NCBI GenBank assembly: GCA_963764955.1
Contig: CAVXVE010000067.1
Location: 19,331-83,330 of the forward strand
Source: Roseiarcus sp963764955
GTDB lineage: Bacteria; Pseudomonadota; Alphaproteobacteria; Rhizobiales; Beijerinckiaceae
Reading direction: 5' to 3'
Length of the DNA stretch: 64,000 bases
The notes beneath the pieces were generated by a model. It searched no databases. It was not told where the DNA came from and was given only the letters and a program-made list of their open reading frames with translations. The position numbers and the translations under genes were made by a program. Below are positions 18,696 through 28,078 of this stretch, piece by piece (position 1 is the stretch's first letter; every line of letters begins with the position of its first letter).

Positions 18696-19005
18696 TTCGA
18701 CAACCAGGGCGCGAGGCCGCCGATACGCCAGCGCAAATAAGCGCCCATAAACGCCACTAAACGCGCCTAAACGCTAGTAAAATGACTCCAATTTACTAGC
18801 GTTTATTTTTCCGAATCGAGACTTTTCAAAGCGTTGCGAGCGATTGGAGTAAAAAAATTCTCCCTTTCGCCTTCACTCGCGCGCCGGTTGTGGTTGAGCC
18901 AGAATGTCAAACAGCGACGGCCTCTCCTCGCCCGGGTGGACCCAAGCGCGAGGCGGATTCCGATACGGAGAATACATACCTAATATTTCTGATTTTGTCA
19001 AGACA
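18696..19005 (+). repeat. 310-bp dispersed intergenic repeat, copy 1
   Basis: This is a homologue of 38074-38386. Order of conserved parts: ttcgacaaccag at the left edge; four blocks of taaacgc spaced 10 bp apart (18737-18775); a perfect 13-bp inverted repeat (18769-18781 with 18792-18804, 10-base loop); gattggagtaaaaaaatt; cgcgcgccggttgtggtt; and a right edge gattttgtcaagac. The loop sequence actccaat (18785-18792) is also complementary to attggagt at 18843-18850, so two alternative foldings exist. No coding frame is conserved between copies. The rest of the 630-bp gap to the PEBP gene holds nothing further recognised. Confidence 0.75.
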
Positions 19006-19313
19006 AAAGCCCCCGCTAGACAAAGTCGGGCCCGACAGGCGCTCGGTTCCCTCCCGCGAGCGGTTTGACGGTCGAAGGGCGGCGCGTGATCCGCCGAGAC
19101 GTTTGACGCCGCCTGAGACGCAAATGGATCTTTTTCATTTTTCTCTCAAAAGCCCCATTGAAACAACCCGATCCGGACGAATAAAACCGATAGAATTGAG
19201 GCATTTCTGCTTGGGTTTCCTTGGATTTGCTTTGCAAGGAATGCGCGACGCCGGTTGAATCCGGGCTTTGCGCGGCGAGACCCGGTCGACCGGCTAATGG
19301 GAGGAAACGTGCA

Positions 19314-19859
19314 ATGCGGACTTTTGCTTTCGTCGCCGGTCTTGTCGTCTGCGGCCTGGCGAGCGCAGCGGCGGCGAATGCGATGACGGTGACCAGCCCG
19401 GACATCAAGCCGGGCGGCAAAATCGCCGATGAGCAGGTGTTCAATGGCTGGGATTGCACCGGCAAGAACGTGTCGCCGGCGCTCGCCTGGTCGGGCGCGC
19501 CCAAGGGGACCAAGAGTTTCGCCGTCAGCATGTACGATCCCGACGCGCCGACCGGCAGCGGTTTCTGGCACTGGTGGGTCGCCAACATTCCGGCGAGCGT
19601 CACATCGCTGCCAAAGGGCGCGGGAAGCGGAACCGGGCTGCCCGACGGCGCGGTGCAGCCGCACAATGACTTCAGCCTGGCCGGGTATGGCGGCCCGTGT
19701 CCGCCCAAGGGCAAGCCGCATCATTACGTAATCACGGTCTATGCGCTCAAGGCCGACAAGCTCGACGTCGACGCCAACGCCTCCGCGACGGTCTTTGGCT
19801 TTGACGCCAATGCGAACGCGCTGGCTAAGGCGACGCTGACCGGCCTCTATGGCCGGTGA
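19314..19859 (+). CDS. YbhB/YbcL-type PEBP family protein, exported
   Basis: This phosphatidylethanolamine-binding-protein-fold protein of 181 residues has a signal peptide (FAFVAGLVVCGLASAAAANA). The anion-binding pocket signatures are visible: NVSPALAWSGAPKGTKSFAV, YDPDAPTGSGFWHWWVANIP and GPCPPKGKPHHYVITVYAL. Bacterial members are mostly of unknown function; a role as a periplasmic ligand-binding protein is likely. The start at 19314 has a gggaggaaac ribosome binding site. Confidence 0.88.
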   Translation: MRTFAFVAGLVVCGLASAAAANAMTVTSPDIKPGGKIADEQVFNGWDCTGKNVSPALAWSGAPKGTKSFAVSMYDPDAPTGSGFWHWWVANIPASVTSLPKGAGSGTGLPDGAVQPHNDFSLAGYGGPCPPKGKPHHYVITVYALKADKLDVDANASATVFGFDANANALAKATLTGLYGR

Positions 19860-20080
19860 GGACCGGATCGCAGGAAGCCCAGTGGAGGAAGGTCGGGCGC
19901 GTCGCGACGGCGGCCTGGGAGAAGACCGCCGCCGCGGCGCTCGTCGCCACCCCCGATCTCCGACGGCGGAGCACCGTTCGCCTATGTCAGCCGGCGACCG
20001 CGTGGTCTATGGGGATAAATACCTATGGGACGACGAGGTTCGCTGGCGCGCCCGCTTCGATTCACCCCGAGGCAGGACGG

Positions 20081-21218
20081 CTAGGCTCCGCCTCGCGCCC
20101 CGACCAGAAGCGCGAGGCCGAACGCCAGCACCGCGAGCGCGGCGGCGAATTCGAATCCCTTCGCCACCAGCGCAAGGCGCGAATTTTCCCCAGCCGCAAG
20201 GCGCATCGCCGTCGACTTGGCGAAGACGGCGGTCCAGGCGAGCGCCCCAGTCGTGACCGCCGTGCCGATCGCCATGGCGAACGCGGCCGCGAACTCCAGC
20301 CGCGAACAATCCCTGCGTCATGGCGAACACCAGCACCAGAATCGCGCCCGAGCACGGCCGCGCGCCCGCGGCGATCACCGTTCCGGCCGCGTCGCGCCAG
20401 GAAAATGATCCGTCGAGCCGAGCAGGGTCGGGAGCGTGGACATGACCACATGCCTCTGTCGCCTCGGCCGGCCCTTCCGCCGCGCCGGGCGGACCGGGGC
20501 GATAGGCCGCGGCCGAGAGGCCGAACGCAGGCCGCCCCCACGCAACGCCCGCGTAAGCCGGGGCGGCAGCCACCGCGCGGCGGCGATCGGCATGCCGGGC
20601 GAACGCCGCTATCAGCGCTCCGCCCTTGCGCCAGACCAGCCACGCGCCAACAGCGGCGATGCTGCAATAGCTCGCGAGGTCGATCCAGTCAGCGGCGTGG
20701 TTCATCTCCGAAGCGGTGGCGGTGAAGACGAACCCGGCCGCGCCGACGAGCGCAATCGCAATCACGGCCTGGAGCAGCGCCGCCATCAGCGCCATCAGGG
20801 CGCCGCGCTTGAGCGACGTTTCGTTGGCCAGCATGTAGGAGGCGAGGACCGCCTTGCCGTGACCGGGACCGGCGGCGTGCACCACGCCATAGGCGAGACC
20901 GAGGCCGACGAGGCCTAAAGCCGCGCTCGGCTGGCCGTGCAGCGCATGCACCCTGGCCGCGATGAGATGGGTGAGCCACGACTGCTGCGCCATGAGCCAG
21001 CCGGCGAGGCCTTCAGGGCCCCCTCCGCTCTCGCCGCCGGCGACCGCGAACGGCCGCGAGCCGAATTGCGCTGATGCGGCCGCGACGGAGACGCTCCAGG
21101 CCGCGCATCCAACGCCGACGTGAACGATCGCCCGCATGCGGCGCGCTGCGAGCCGATCGAATGGCGCGCTTTTCCGCGAAAAACCGGCGGCCACTTTTTC
21201 GCAAGCCGCTTTCGTCAT
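20081..21218 (-). CDS. nickel/cobalt efflux family membrane protein (NicO), frameshifted
   Basis: This multi-helix transporter belongs to the NicO/RcnA-type family. Hallmarks are HAAGPGHGKAVLASYMLAN (helix with metal-binding His), a His-rich cytoplasmic loop (ATEACGHVHAPDPARL) and AAGARPCSGAILVLVFAMTQG. The last helices are in another frame, restored by removing one base near 20292 (FAAGV then AAAFAMAIGTAVTTGALAW), giving 378 residues. The start overlaps the stop of the upstream DUF1007 gene (atga), showing translational coupling. The DUF1007-NicO pair is a common arrangement for nickel or cobalt export or uptake. Confidence 0.85.
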
Positions 21219-21871
21219 GGGCACGCGACGATGGCGGCGCTCGCCATTTTGAAACCGAAATTGGTTCCCGGCGCGAGGTTGGTGAAGTACGATTCCGTCA
21301 GTTTCTGCTTGTCGCTCGCCTCGAGCGGCTTCGGCTTCGCGACGGTGACCTCGCACCCTTGCGGCGCGGAGACCAGCTTCACCGGCTCCTTGTCGTCGAA
21401 TTCGAAGTCGATGAAAAATTCCGGATCGGCGACGCGGAGCGTGAGAAACTTGCCGACCGGCTCGGGCGTCTTGAGCGGCAACGTGACGTGAAACTGGACC
21501 AGATGGTCGGGCCGCTCCTGCATCCAGTAGTCGGTGACCCTGCCGAAATCCATAGCTTTGCCGCCGATCTTCAGGGTGGTGAAATAGCCGACCTCGGCGA
21601 GACTGCCGGCGTTCTCCTTGGCCAGCGAGGCGAACTGCTCCTTGCCCGCGAGCTGGCCGGGCGGCGCGAGGCCCTGGATGGCGAAAGATGAATACATCTC
21701 ATCGAAAACCCAGTCGTGAATCACCGCTGAAACCTTGCCCTCGGGGTTGAACTCGATTTGGCTCTTGACGGTGATCCAGACGTGCGGGTGCGCGCTGGCC
21801 GGCGCCGCCGCTGCGAGCCACAACGCGAGTCCCACCGCCGCTGCTCGCCAATTCCGCCGCCGGCCGTCCAT
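21215..21871 (-). CDS. DUF1007 periplasmic protein, partner of the NicO transporter
   Basis: This 218-residue exported protein has a signal peptide (WRAAAVGLALWLAAAAPASA). The mature N-terminus HPHVWITVKSQIEF is the DUF1007 hallmark and is well placed to bind metal through its two His residues. The middle part has VIHDWVFDEMYSSFAIQGL. DUF1007 proteins accompany NicO/RcnA-like transporters and are thought to deliver or sense nickel/cobalt in the periplasm. The stop overlaps the transporter start by 4 bp. Confidence 0.85.
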   Translation of the reverse strand: MDGRRRNWRAAAVGLALWLAAAAPASAHPHVWITVKSQIEFNPEGKVSAVIHDWVFDEMYSSFAIQGLAPPGQLAGKEQFASLAKENAGSLAEVGYFTTLKIGGKAMDFGRVTDYWMQERPDHLVQFHVTLPLKTPEPVGKFLTLRVADPEFFIDFEFDDKEPVKLVSAPQGCEVTVAKPKPLEASDKQKLTESYFTNLAPGTNFGFKMASAAIVACP

Positions 21872-21993
21872 AGCGAAGCTTCCTTGCGGGCAAAGTGCGG
21901 CGACCAGATGGCGCGCGGCTTGATCATGGTTGAGCGAATCTTAACCCTGCATGGTTCAGCGTTTCTTAAGCCAATCGGCTCAAGTTTCGCGCC

Positions 21994-22938
21994 ATGGCGC
22001 GTCGCGTTTCGCCTGTTGTGCTCGCGTTTATCGCGGCTCCGTGTCTGACGAGCTGCGGATTCCTCGGCCGTCCCGAGCGGCCGATCTGGCGAACGCAGGC
22101 CGAGGAGGCCTGCTTCGCCCGCAGGCAGGTCACGCTCTCCGACACCATCATCGCCGCGCCCGAGATCGACGGTCCGGGCATTTGCGGCATGACGCGTCCG
22201 CTCAAGGTGTCGGCGCTCGCCGAAGGTTCGATTGCGATCGACAAGCCGCTCACCATCGACTGTCCGATGGTTCCCGCGCTCGAGGCCTGGCTCAACACGA
22301 TCGTCGAGCCCGACGCTCAGGCCCGCTTCGGGCAAAGGGTCGCGACCGTCAACGTGTTCGGCGCCTATAGCTGCCGGGGCATCGACAATATGCCCGGCGC
22401 GCGTCTCTCCGAGCACGCTTTCGGCAACGCGGTCGACGTCGCGGGCTTCACGCTCGCGGACGGCCGGCGCATCGATTTCGTCCACGACTGGAAGAGCGCC
22501 GGCACTCAGGAAGCGGCGTTCCTGCACGAGGCGCACGCCGGCGCCTGCCAGTATTTCACCACGGTCCTAGGCCCAGGCGCGGACATCTTCCACTACAACC
22601 ACATCCATCTCGATCTCGCCAATCACGGCTCGACCGACACCGGCCCGAGGCGCATCTGCAAGCCGACGCCCGCGCCCGACCTCCTGCCGGCGCCCGCCGC
22701 GCCCGACGGCCTGCCGCCGGCGCCTGAACTCGATGAGCCGCTCGACATCGCGCACTTGAGCGCGCCCGCCGCCGCTCCGCCTCCGGCCGACGCCTCGTCC
22801 GGACCGGGCGACGGCCCGGACGTCGCCCTGCCGCCGGCGCCGATCGGCGCAAGCAATCCTTCGCCTATCCTGCCGGCCGGCGCCGATCCAAGGCTCGATC
22901 CGAGCCCGACGTCGTCGATCCGCCGCCACGGCGGCTAG
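21994..22938 (+). CDS. extensin-like protein with Pro-rich tail, probable lipoprotein
   Basis: This 314-residue exported protein contains an extensin-like C-terminal domain (about residues 30-215). It begins with a signal resembling a lipobox (CLTSCG). The conserved core shows SCRGIDNMPGARLSEHAFGN, AVDVAGFTLADGRRI, FLHEAHAGACQYF and HYNHIHLDLA, with His and Asp placed like a peptidoglycan-active metallopeptidase fold. The last ~100 residues are Pro/Ala-rich and low-complexity, typical of a wall-spanning linker. The precise activity is not established. Confidence 0.82.
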   Translation: MARRVSPVVLAFIAAPCLTSCGFLGRPERPIWRTQAEEACFARRQVTLSDTIIAAPEIDGPGICGMTRPLKVSALAEGSIAIDKPLTIDCPMVPALEAWLNTIVEPDAQARFGQRVATVNVFGAYSCRGIDNMPGARLSEHAFGNAVDVAGFTLADGRRIDFVHDWKSAGTQEAAFLHEAHAGACQYFTTVLGPGADIFHYNHIHLDLANHGSTDTGPRRICKPTPAPDLLPAPAAPDGLPPAPELDEPLDIAHLSAPAAAPPPADASSGPGDGPDVALPPAPIGASNPSPILPAGADPRLDPSPTSSIRRHGG

Positions 22939-23002
22939 GAATCGCCCTGGCGTGGCGCCGAGGACGCGAGGCGGGTCGGCTGGCGAACGAGCTTCCAGGC
23001 CG

Positions 23003-23404
23003 TCACGGCCTCGCGCCGGGAAACCATTCGACATGCTCGTCCCCGCTGCGCCCGTAATAGACCGCGCGGCGCCCGGCGAGGCTGACGAAATAGCCGACGC
23101 AGCCCGCGTCCGCGATCCGGCGGCAGAATTCGCCATAAGCGATCTCCTGCCGCTGGATGGCGCGAACCGCCTTCTCCACGCCTTCGGCCGAGAACTCCAT
23201 CGCCGCGCCGCCGGCCTGGTGGACCTCAACCTCCTCGAAATCGCCATCGGGCATGTAGTAGGTCTTCCGGCCGGCGACGAGGTCGGCGTGGTAGCGCTCT
23301 ATCCCGACTTGCGCCAGCGCCTTGACCACCTCTGGGAAGGTGATGCGCTCCTCGTCCGAAGCCTCGCTCATTTCGCGCACGACATCCTTCACATGGGCGT
23401 TCAT
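23003..23404 (-). CDS. DUF1398 family protein
   Basis: This 133-residue cytosolic protein begins MNAHVKDVVREMSEASDEER. It carries the DUF1398 pattern FPEVVKALAQVGIERYHADL, KTYYMPDGDFEEVE and GCVGYFVSLAGRRAVYYGRS. No function is known for the family. It lies 30 bp downstream of a MarR regulator on the same strand, so it is likely part of that regulator's transcript and perhaps its target. Confidence 0.8.
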   Translation of the reverse strand: MNAHVKDVVREMSEASDEERITFPEVVKALAQVGIERYHADLVAGRKTYYMPDGDFEEVEVHQAGGAAMEFSAEGVEKAVRAIQRQEIAYGEFCRRIADAGCVGYFVSLAGRRAVYYGRSGDEHVEWFPGARP

Positions 23405-23434
23405 CTCGTTGCTCCTCTCGTCTTCGTGCGGCCG

Positions 23435-23893
23435 TCAATCGACCGGCGCTCCGCGCAGGCCTTTCCGGCGCACGATGTCCTTCATCGCCGCCGCGATCGT
23501 CTCGCGCGTCTCGCGATCGAGAGCGGCGAAAAACTCCTGGTCATTCTCATCCGCCAGGGCTGCGAGCTTCGGGGTGACCGCGCGCCCCTGACGGGTGAGC
23601 GCCAGCGACTGGAAGCGCCGGTCGCCGGCGGTGGCGCGCCTGACGATCAACGCCTTGACGATCAGGCGGTCGGCGAGCTTCGAGATCGCGCCGCGGGTCA
23701 TGCCGAGCCGATCGGCGAGCGCGCTCGGCGCGCTCTCGCTGTCGTAGAGCTCACGCAGGACGACCCACTCGGCGACCGTTACCCCGCGCCCCGCAAGCTT
23801 GAGGCTGAAAGCGTGCGACACGTGGTTCGACACGTAGCGAAGCCAGTAGCCGAGATGCGATTCGAGCGAACTCAATTCCGTCGGGCGCGCCAC
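23435..23893 (-). CDS. MarR family transcriptional regulator
   Basis: This 152-residue winged-helix regulator has SALADRLGMTRGAISKLADR as recognition helices and RRATAGDRRFQSLALTRQGR as the wing with its conserved Asp-Arg pair. The N-terminal helix HLGYWLRYVSNHVSHAF forms the dimer interface. It is first gene of a two-gene unit with DUF1398. A promoter with an internal inverted repeat lies upstream (see that entry), consistent with autorepression. Confidence 0.85.
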   Translation of the reverse strand: MARPTELSSLESHLGYWLRYVSNHVSHAFSLKLAGRGVTVAEWVVLRELYDSESAPSALADRLGMTRGAISKLADRLIVKALIVRRATAGDRRFQSLALTRQGRAVTPKLAALADENDQEFFAALDRETRETIAAAMKDIVRRKGLRGAPVD

Positions 23894-23914
23894 GCCGCCT
23901 CCATCAGTTTCCTC

Positions 23915-23945
23915 GGAAACTATCAGCAGACAGTTTCCTTGTCAA
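23915..23945 (-). promoter_or_regulatory. MarR-gene promoter with embedded inverted repeat
   Basis: On the minus strand TTGACA (complement of 23940-23945), a 17-bp spacer and TAGTTT form a good sigma-70 promoter. The arms ggaaact (23915-23921) and agtttcc (23932-23938) are perfect inverted repeats with a 10-bp gap, covering spacer and -10. The repeat is the likely binding site of the MarR protein encoded just downstream. Confidence 0.65.
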
Positions 23946-24120
23946 CTGACCTCATCGATCCGCCGTCGCGTCGGTCGTGCATTGGGTGGGCTCGGGTCAA
24001 AAATTGGACGCCGATTTGCGCCTGATCGCGCTTGCCGTCGTTTCCTGTCGTTGGCGCCGGGACGATCTGCTAGCTTGCGGCCGTTCGCGTGGCGTTCAGT
24101 CGCCTCGAGGGGAGAGCCTC

Positions 24121-24681
24121 ATGGCCTTGGCATGGAGTTCGCGCGCGGCGCCGGTCAGCTATTCGGCGTCGGCTAAACTGATGCACTGGTTTGTCGCGGC
24201 CGCGGTGATCGTGCTCCTCGCCTTGGGCCCGGTGATGAAGAGGCTCGTCCCCGAGGGCTCGCTCAGGGACAATCTCTACAATTTCCATGAGGCGCTCGGC
24301 GCGCTTGTCCTCATCGTCATGGTCGTGAGGCTCGCCAGGCGCTTAGCCTTCGGCGTGCCCGCCCCGGACGCGTCCATGCCGCTTGTCGAGCAGCGCGCTT
24401 CACTCTGGGCGCAATACGTCCTCTACGCTCTCCTATTCGTCACGACTGTGCTCGGGTGGGCAGGGACGAACGCTTATGGCGATCCGGTCAGCGTCTTCGG
24501 GCTCTTCGACTTTCCCGCCATCCTCGGCAAGGATCAGCCGCTGTCGGACCGCATTTTCGTCTGGCATCTGATCTGCGGGATTGTGATCGGTGTGATTGTC
24601 GCGCTCCATGTCGCGGGCGCGCTCTACCATTGGCTGGTCAAAGGCGATCGCGTCCTGCAGCGCATGCTGCCTGGCAATTGA
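24121..24681 (+). CDS. cytochrome b561 family protein
   Basis: This 186-residue inner-membrane protein has four predicted helices. Haem-ligand histidines lie in SASAKLMHWFVAAAV, NFHEALGALVLIVMV, IFVWHLICGIVIG and VALHVAGALYHWL. Bacterial cytochromes b561 pass electrons between quinone and periplasmic acceptors, some removing superoxide. It begins with ATG after a gggagagcc ribosome binding site and stands alone, facing the radical SAM gene. Confidence 0.85.
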   Translation: MALAWSSRAAPVSYSASAKLMHWFVAAAVIVLLALGPVMKRLVPEGSLRDNLYNFHEALGALVLIVMVVRLARRLAFGVPAPDASMPLVEQRASLWAQYVLYALLFVTTVLGWAGTNAYGDPVSVFGLFDFPAILGKDQPLSDRIFVWHLICGIVIGVIVALHVAGALYHWLVKGDRVLQRMLPGN

Positions 24682-24721
24682 ACGCTGCGAAACATGCGCC
24701 GCCGCTCCAGTCTTGAGCCTC

Positions 24722-25660
24722 TTACGATGCAGTCGCCGCAAGGGGAGCGTCAGAAAGGCCCGACTGAGAGCGCCACTGGTCCGTCGCGGAGGCGGTTCGG
24801 GCGCAGCCGATGGTGCAGTGCGCATTGCAGCCTTTCGGTGTGTCGAATTGCTCGCGAAGGTCAGCATAGGTGTAGGCGAGGAGGTCCTTCGAGAAACTCT
24901 CCCGCGTCTGGTAGCACCAGTGCACGCTGCCGAACTCGTCCACGTAGAGATAGCGGGAGCCCGAGCGACACTTGAAGGGCGCTTCGCCGGACTCGATCAT
25001 CTTCCCCCGGTAACCGAAGGCTTCGTTCGCACGGTCGCCGATGCGGCGCTTCGCTTCATCATACGCACTCAGTTCCTCGTGCGACAGCCGCGACTGACCG
25101 TTCTCGTCATGAACCAGCAGAATGCGCGGCGTGAAGCCGTGGGCCTTCGCGAAGTCCACGACCTCGAGAGCCTCTTCCGCCGGCGCGCTTCCGATGACGC
25201 CGCTCATGACCACCTTGAAGGTGGCCTTCTCGGCTAGGAGTTCCAGCTTCTTTCGCAAGGGCTTTAAGGTTTTCGCGGTGACCCTGTTCGGGTTAACCCC
25301 GTCCACGCTGATCTGCATGTCCGTGAGGCCAGCGCCATTGAGAGCTTCAATGAGGGCCGGCGTCAGACGCCATCCGTTCGTGATCAGCATACGCCGCTTG
25401 AAACCCAGCCTCCTCATCTCAGCCACGAGGTCCGGGAGGCGCGGGTGCATCGTCGGCTCGCCGCCCGTCAGGCAGACCGCCCACGCACGGAGCTCCGCCA
25501 GCTTCGCGAGGCGTAACGCGAGTTCCTCGTATGGCACCGGATCGGACGTGCGGTCGTACTCCGTGCAGTAACCGCATTTCAGATTGCACCGCCGTGTCAC
25601 GACAACCTGGGCGAGCCAAGGGCCGTAGCGCAGCCACTGGAAAACATTCAGACCAGCCAT
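24722..25660 (-). CDS. radical SAM protein of unknown substrate
   Basis: This 312-residue enzyme has the [4Fe-4S]-SAM motif TRRCNLKCGYCTEYD near residue 27, the SAM-binding GGEP loop in CLTGGEPTMHPRL, and ITNGWRLT and QISVDGVNPN strands of the partial TIM barrel. A C-terminal Cys cluster (FKCRSGSRYLYV, WCYQTRESF, CNAHCTIGCARTA) may hold a second cluster as in SPASM or Twitch domains. It is too short and unlike PqqE to be the PQQ enzyme. No neighbouring substrate peptide was seen. Confidence 0.78.
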   Translation of the reverse strand: MAGLNVFQWLRYGPWLAQVVVTRRCNLKCGYCTEYDRTSDPVPYEELALRLAKLAELRAWAVCLTGGEPTMHPRLPDLVAEMRRLGFKRRMLITNGWRLTPALIEALNGAGLTDMQISVDGVNPNRVTAKTLKPLRKKLELLAEKATFKVVMSGVIGSAPAEEALEVVDFAKAHGFTPRILLVHDENGQSRLSHEELSAYDEAKRRIGDRANEAFGYRGKMIESGEAPFKCRSGSRYLYVDEFGSVHWCYQTRESFSKDLLAYTYADLREQFDTPKGCNAHCTIGCARTASATDQWRSQSGLSDAPLAATAS

Positions 25661-25995
25661 ATCGCCCCAGCCCCGAGCGCCGCATTGTTAAACGCCCGGA
25701 CGGCGGACTTGTCCGAACTCGACATTGCCCGTGATAGCAGGAAACGCCTCCGAGAGCAGAAGTTTCCTCGTCAACCGTTATTGCGCGCCAAGTCTCCGCC
25801 ATCCTCATCGCTCGCGTAAGCGCCCTTTGGCCCCTGGATTGTTACGTCGCCGTTGCCCGTCGAAAGACGGCGACGTCGATGCCTTTGGCTCCTCGCAATG
25901 GCGGGGGATTGTCTTTGGCTCCGCGATGATGATTCCAGCCAAGCGTGTCTTGGTCTAGCATCGCGCGCCTTGGCTTCAACTATAGGCCCCTGCGC
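25661..25995. other. intergenic region with a hairpin
   Basis: No gene is seen in these 335 bp. A 9-bp perfect hairpin acgtcgccg/cggcgacgt spans 25844-25876. Two copies of tttggctcc lie close together (near 25880 and 25914). It holds the promoters of the divergent radical SAM gene and acdS, but none is clear. Confidence 0.45.
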
Positions 25996-27010
25996 ATGCT
26001 GGAAAAGTTCGAACGCTATCCCCTCACCTTCGGGCCGACGCCGATCGAGAGATTGAAGCGCCTGAGCGCGCATCTGGGCGATACGGTCGAGCTCTACGCC
26101 AAGCGTGAGGACTGCAATTCCGGCCTCGCGTTCGGCGGCAACAAGCTGCGCAAGCTCGAATATATCATTCCCGATGCGATCGCCTCGAACGCCGACACGC
26201 TGGTCTCGATCGGCGGCGTGCAGTCGAACCATACGCGCCAGGTGGCGGCGGTCGCGGCGAAGATCGGCATGAAATGCCGGCTGGTGCAGGAGGCCTGGGT
26301 CCCGCACGAGGACGCGGTCTACGACCGGGTCGGCAACATCCTGCTCAGCCGCATCATGGGCGCCGACGTGAGGCTGGTCGACGACGGCTTCGACATCGGC
26401 ATTCGCAAGAGCTGGGAGGACGCGCTGAAGGAGGTCGAGGCGCAGGGCGGGCGCCCTTACGCGATTCCCGCGGGGGCCTCGGTGCACAAATACGGCGGGC
26501 TCGGCTATGTCGGCTTCGCCGAGGAGGTGCGCGCCCAGGAGCGCGAGCTTGGGTTCGCTTTCGACTATATCGTCGTGTGCACCGTGACCGGCTCGAACTC
26601 ACGCCGGCATGGTCGTGGGCTTCGCCAAGGACGGCCGGCAGCGCAAGGTCATCGGGATCGACGCCTCCGCCACCCCGAAACAGACCAAGGCCCAGGTTCT
26701 CGACATCGCCCGCAACACCGCGAAGCTGGTCGAGCTTGGCCAGACAATCGCCGACGACGACGTGGTGCTGATCGAGGACTACGCCTATCCCGTCTATGGT
26801 GTGCCATCCGAGGAGACCAAGCAGGCGATCCGGCTTGCGGCGCGGCTCGAAGGCATGATCACCGACCCGGTCTACGAGGGCAAATCGATGCAGGGCATGA
26901 TCGACCTTGCGAAGAAGGGCTTCTTCCCCAAGGGATCGAAGGTGCTCTACGCCCACCTCGGCGGCGCGCCGGCGCTCAACGGCTACGCCTACGCCTTCCG
27001 CAACGGGTGA
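25996..27010 (+). CDS. acdS: 1-aminocyclopropane-1-carboxylate deaminase, frameshifted
   Basis: This PLP enzyme splits ACC, the plant ethylene precursor, into 2-oxobutyrate and ammonia. It begins MLEKFERYPLTFGPTPIERL. The PLP Lys is in GLAFGGNKLRKLEY near residue 50, followed by GGVQSNHTRQVAAVAA. The C-terminal part has VYEGKSMQGMIDL and YAHLGGAPALNGY; the Glu and Leu there are those that separate true ACC deaminases from D-cysteine desulfhydrases. The frame breaks at VCTVTGS (one extra A, 26596-26597); removal gives THAGMVVGF and 337 residues, the family length. The gene suggests plant association. Its 3' end meets the LysR gene tail to tail. Confidence 0.9.
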
Positions 27011-27051
27011 GCGAGGGTCGACCGGCTGAACGCAGTCTCGGCTTTCGAGGT

Positions 27052-27958
27052 CTAGCGACTGCGCCTTCTCTTCTCCGATCGCGAGGGCCTGCTCCAGGTA
27101 GTCGCTGAAGGCGCGCGCCCTTTGCGACGGCCGGCGACCGGCGGGAAAGATGACGTAGGCCTCGACCGGATCGAGAGCATATTCGGCGAGAATCTCGACC
27201 ACCTCGCCCGCGGCGAGCGCCGCCGCGGACATCCAGATCGACGCGCTCGCAATCCCGAGTCCAGCGGCCGCGCAGGCGACAACGCCGGTGGCCGACCGCG
27301 TGCGGATGCGGGGGTTTAACGCCTGACGCTCGATGCGTTCGCCGCGGCGGGCGACCCAGGTATCGTCGCCCGCGCCGATCGGGCCGCTGATAAGGTCGTG
27401 TCGGGCAAGGTCGGCGAGGCTTGAGGGCGCGCCCCGGCGAGCGAGATAGGACGGCGCGGCGATGAAGAGGCGCCTTGCGCTCTCGAGCTTTCGGGCGACG
27501 AAACTCGAATCCGGGAGGTCGCCGATGCGGAGTGCGAGATCGGCGCCTTCGGCGATCAAATTCTCGTAACGGTCCGACATCAGGAGATCAATCTTGAGCA
27601 GCGGATGCCGGTCGAAAAACGCCGGAAGCAGCGGCACAATGCGCCGGACGGCATATTCCGGCGGCAAGGCGACGCGCAGTACGCCGGAGAGCCGGTCGGC
27701 CCCGCGAGCCGCGCTTTCCGCGTCGTCGATCGCGAGAAGCGCGTCGCGCGCCCGGCCGAGCAACGCCTCGCCGGCGTCGGTGGGCGAGACCTGTCGGGTT
27801 GTGCGGACGAGAAGCTTGACGCCCAATCGTCGCTCGAGCGCCGCAATGGCGCGCGACACGGAGGGCTGGGAAAGGCCAAATTCTCGGGCGGCCTTGGAGA
27901 AGCTTCCGCTTTCAACCGTCCGCACGAACAAGGCAAGCTGCAGCAGCCGATCATTCAT
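27052..27958 (-). CDS. LysR family transcriptional regulator, probable frameshift at the 3' end
   Basis: The HTH is FVRTVESGSFSKAAREFGLS followed by QPSVSRAIAALERRLGVKLL. The substrate-binding domain runs to FSDYLEQALAIGEEK. As read, the frame misses its stop and would run on antisense through acdS. One extra base near 27065-27100 would put the stop at 27052 and give 301 residues, the LysR norm. The start at 27958 (MNDRLLQLALF) matches family starts. It faces an SDR gene across 120 bp containing a palindrome and may control that gene; control of acdS is also possible. Confidence 0.78.
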
Positions 27959-27964
27959 GCTGTG

Positions 27965-27990
27965 GCTGCATATATGATATTGGATGCAGC
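27965..27990. promoter_or_regulatory. candidate LysR binding site
   Basis: The perfect inverted arms gctgcat (27965-27971) and atgcagc (27984-27990) are separated by 12 bp and contain the T-N11-A type layout used by LysR proteins. It overlaps the start region of the lysR gene and lies 89 bp before the SDR start. Confidence 0.5.
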
Positions 27991-28078
27991 GCAATACCCG
28001 TTGCCTCATGCATTGCTTAGTTGTCCTGCGACCGAAGCCTCCGGCGCCAGCGCCGGCAGGAGAAAGAGGAGCAGGACT

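Noticed and set aside
18737..18775. A CRISPR array or replication iterons
   Set aside because: The repeated unit is only 7 bp with a 10-bp period and about four copies, too short for CRISPR. No Cas or replication initiator gene is nearby.
24722..25660. PqqE, the radical SAM enzyme of PQQ synthesis
   Set aside because: It is about 70 residues shorter than PqqE, lacks the expected SPASM cysteine spacing, and is 34 kb from pqqA with no other pqq gene.
26354..27958. A LysR protein of over 500 residues with an unusual C-terminal extension
   Set aside because: The extension is the antisense of acdS. A stop in the neighbouring frame at 27052 gives a normal 301-residue LysR protein after removal of one base.
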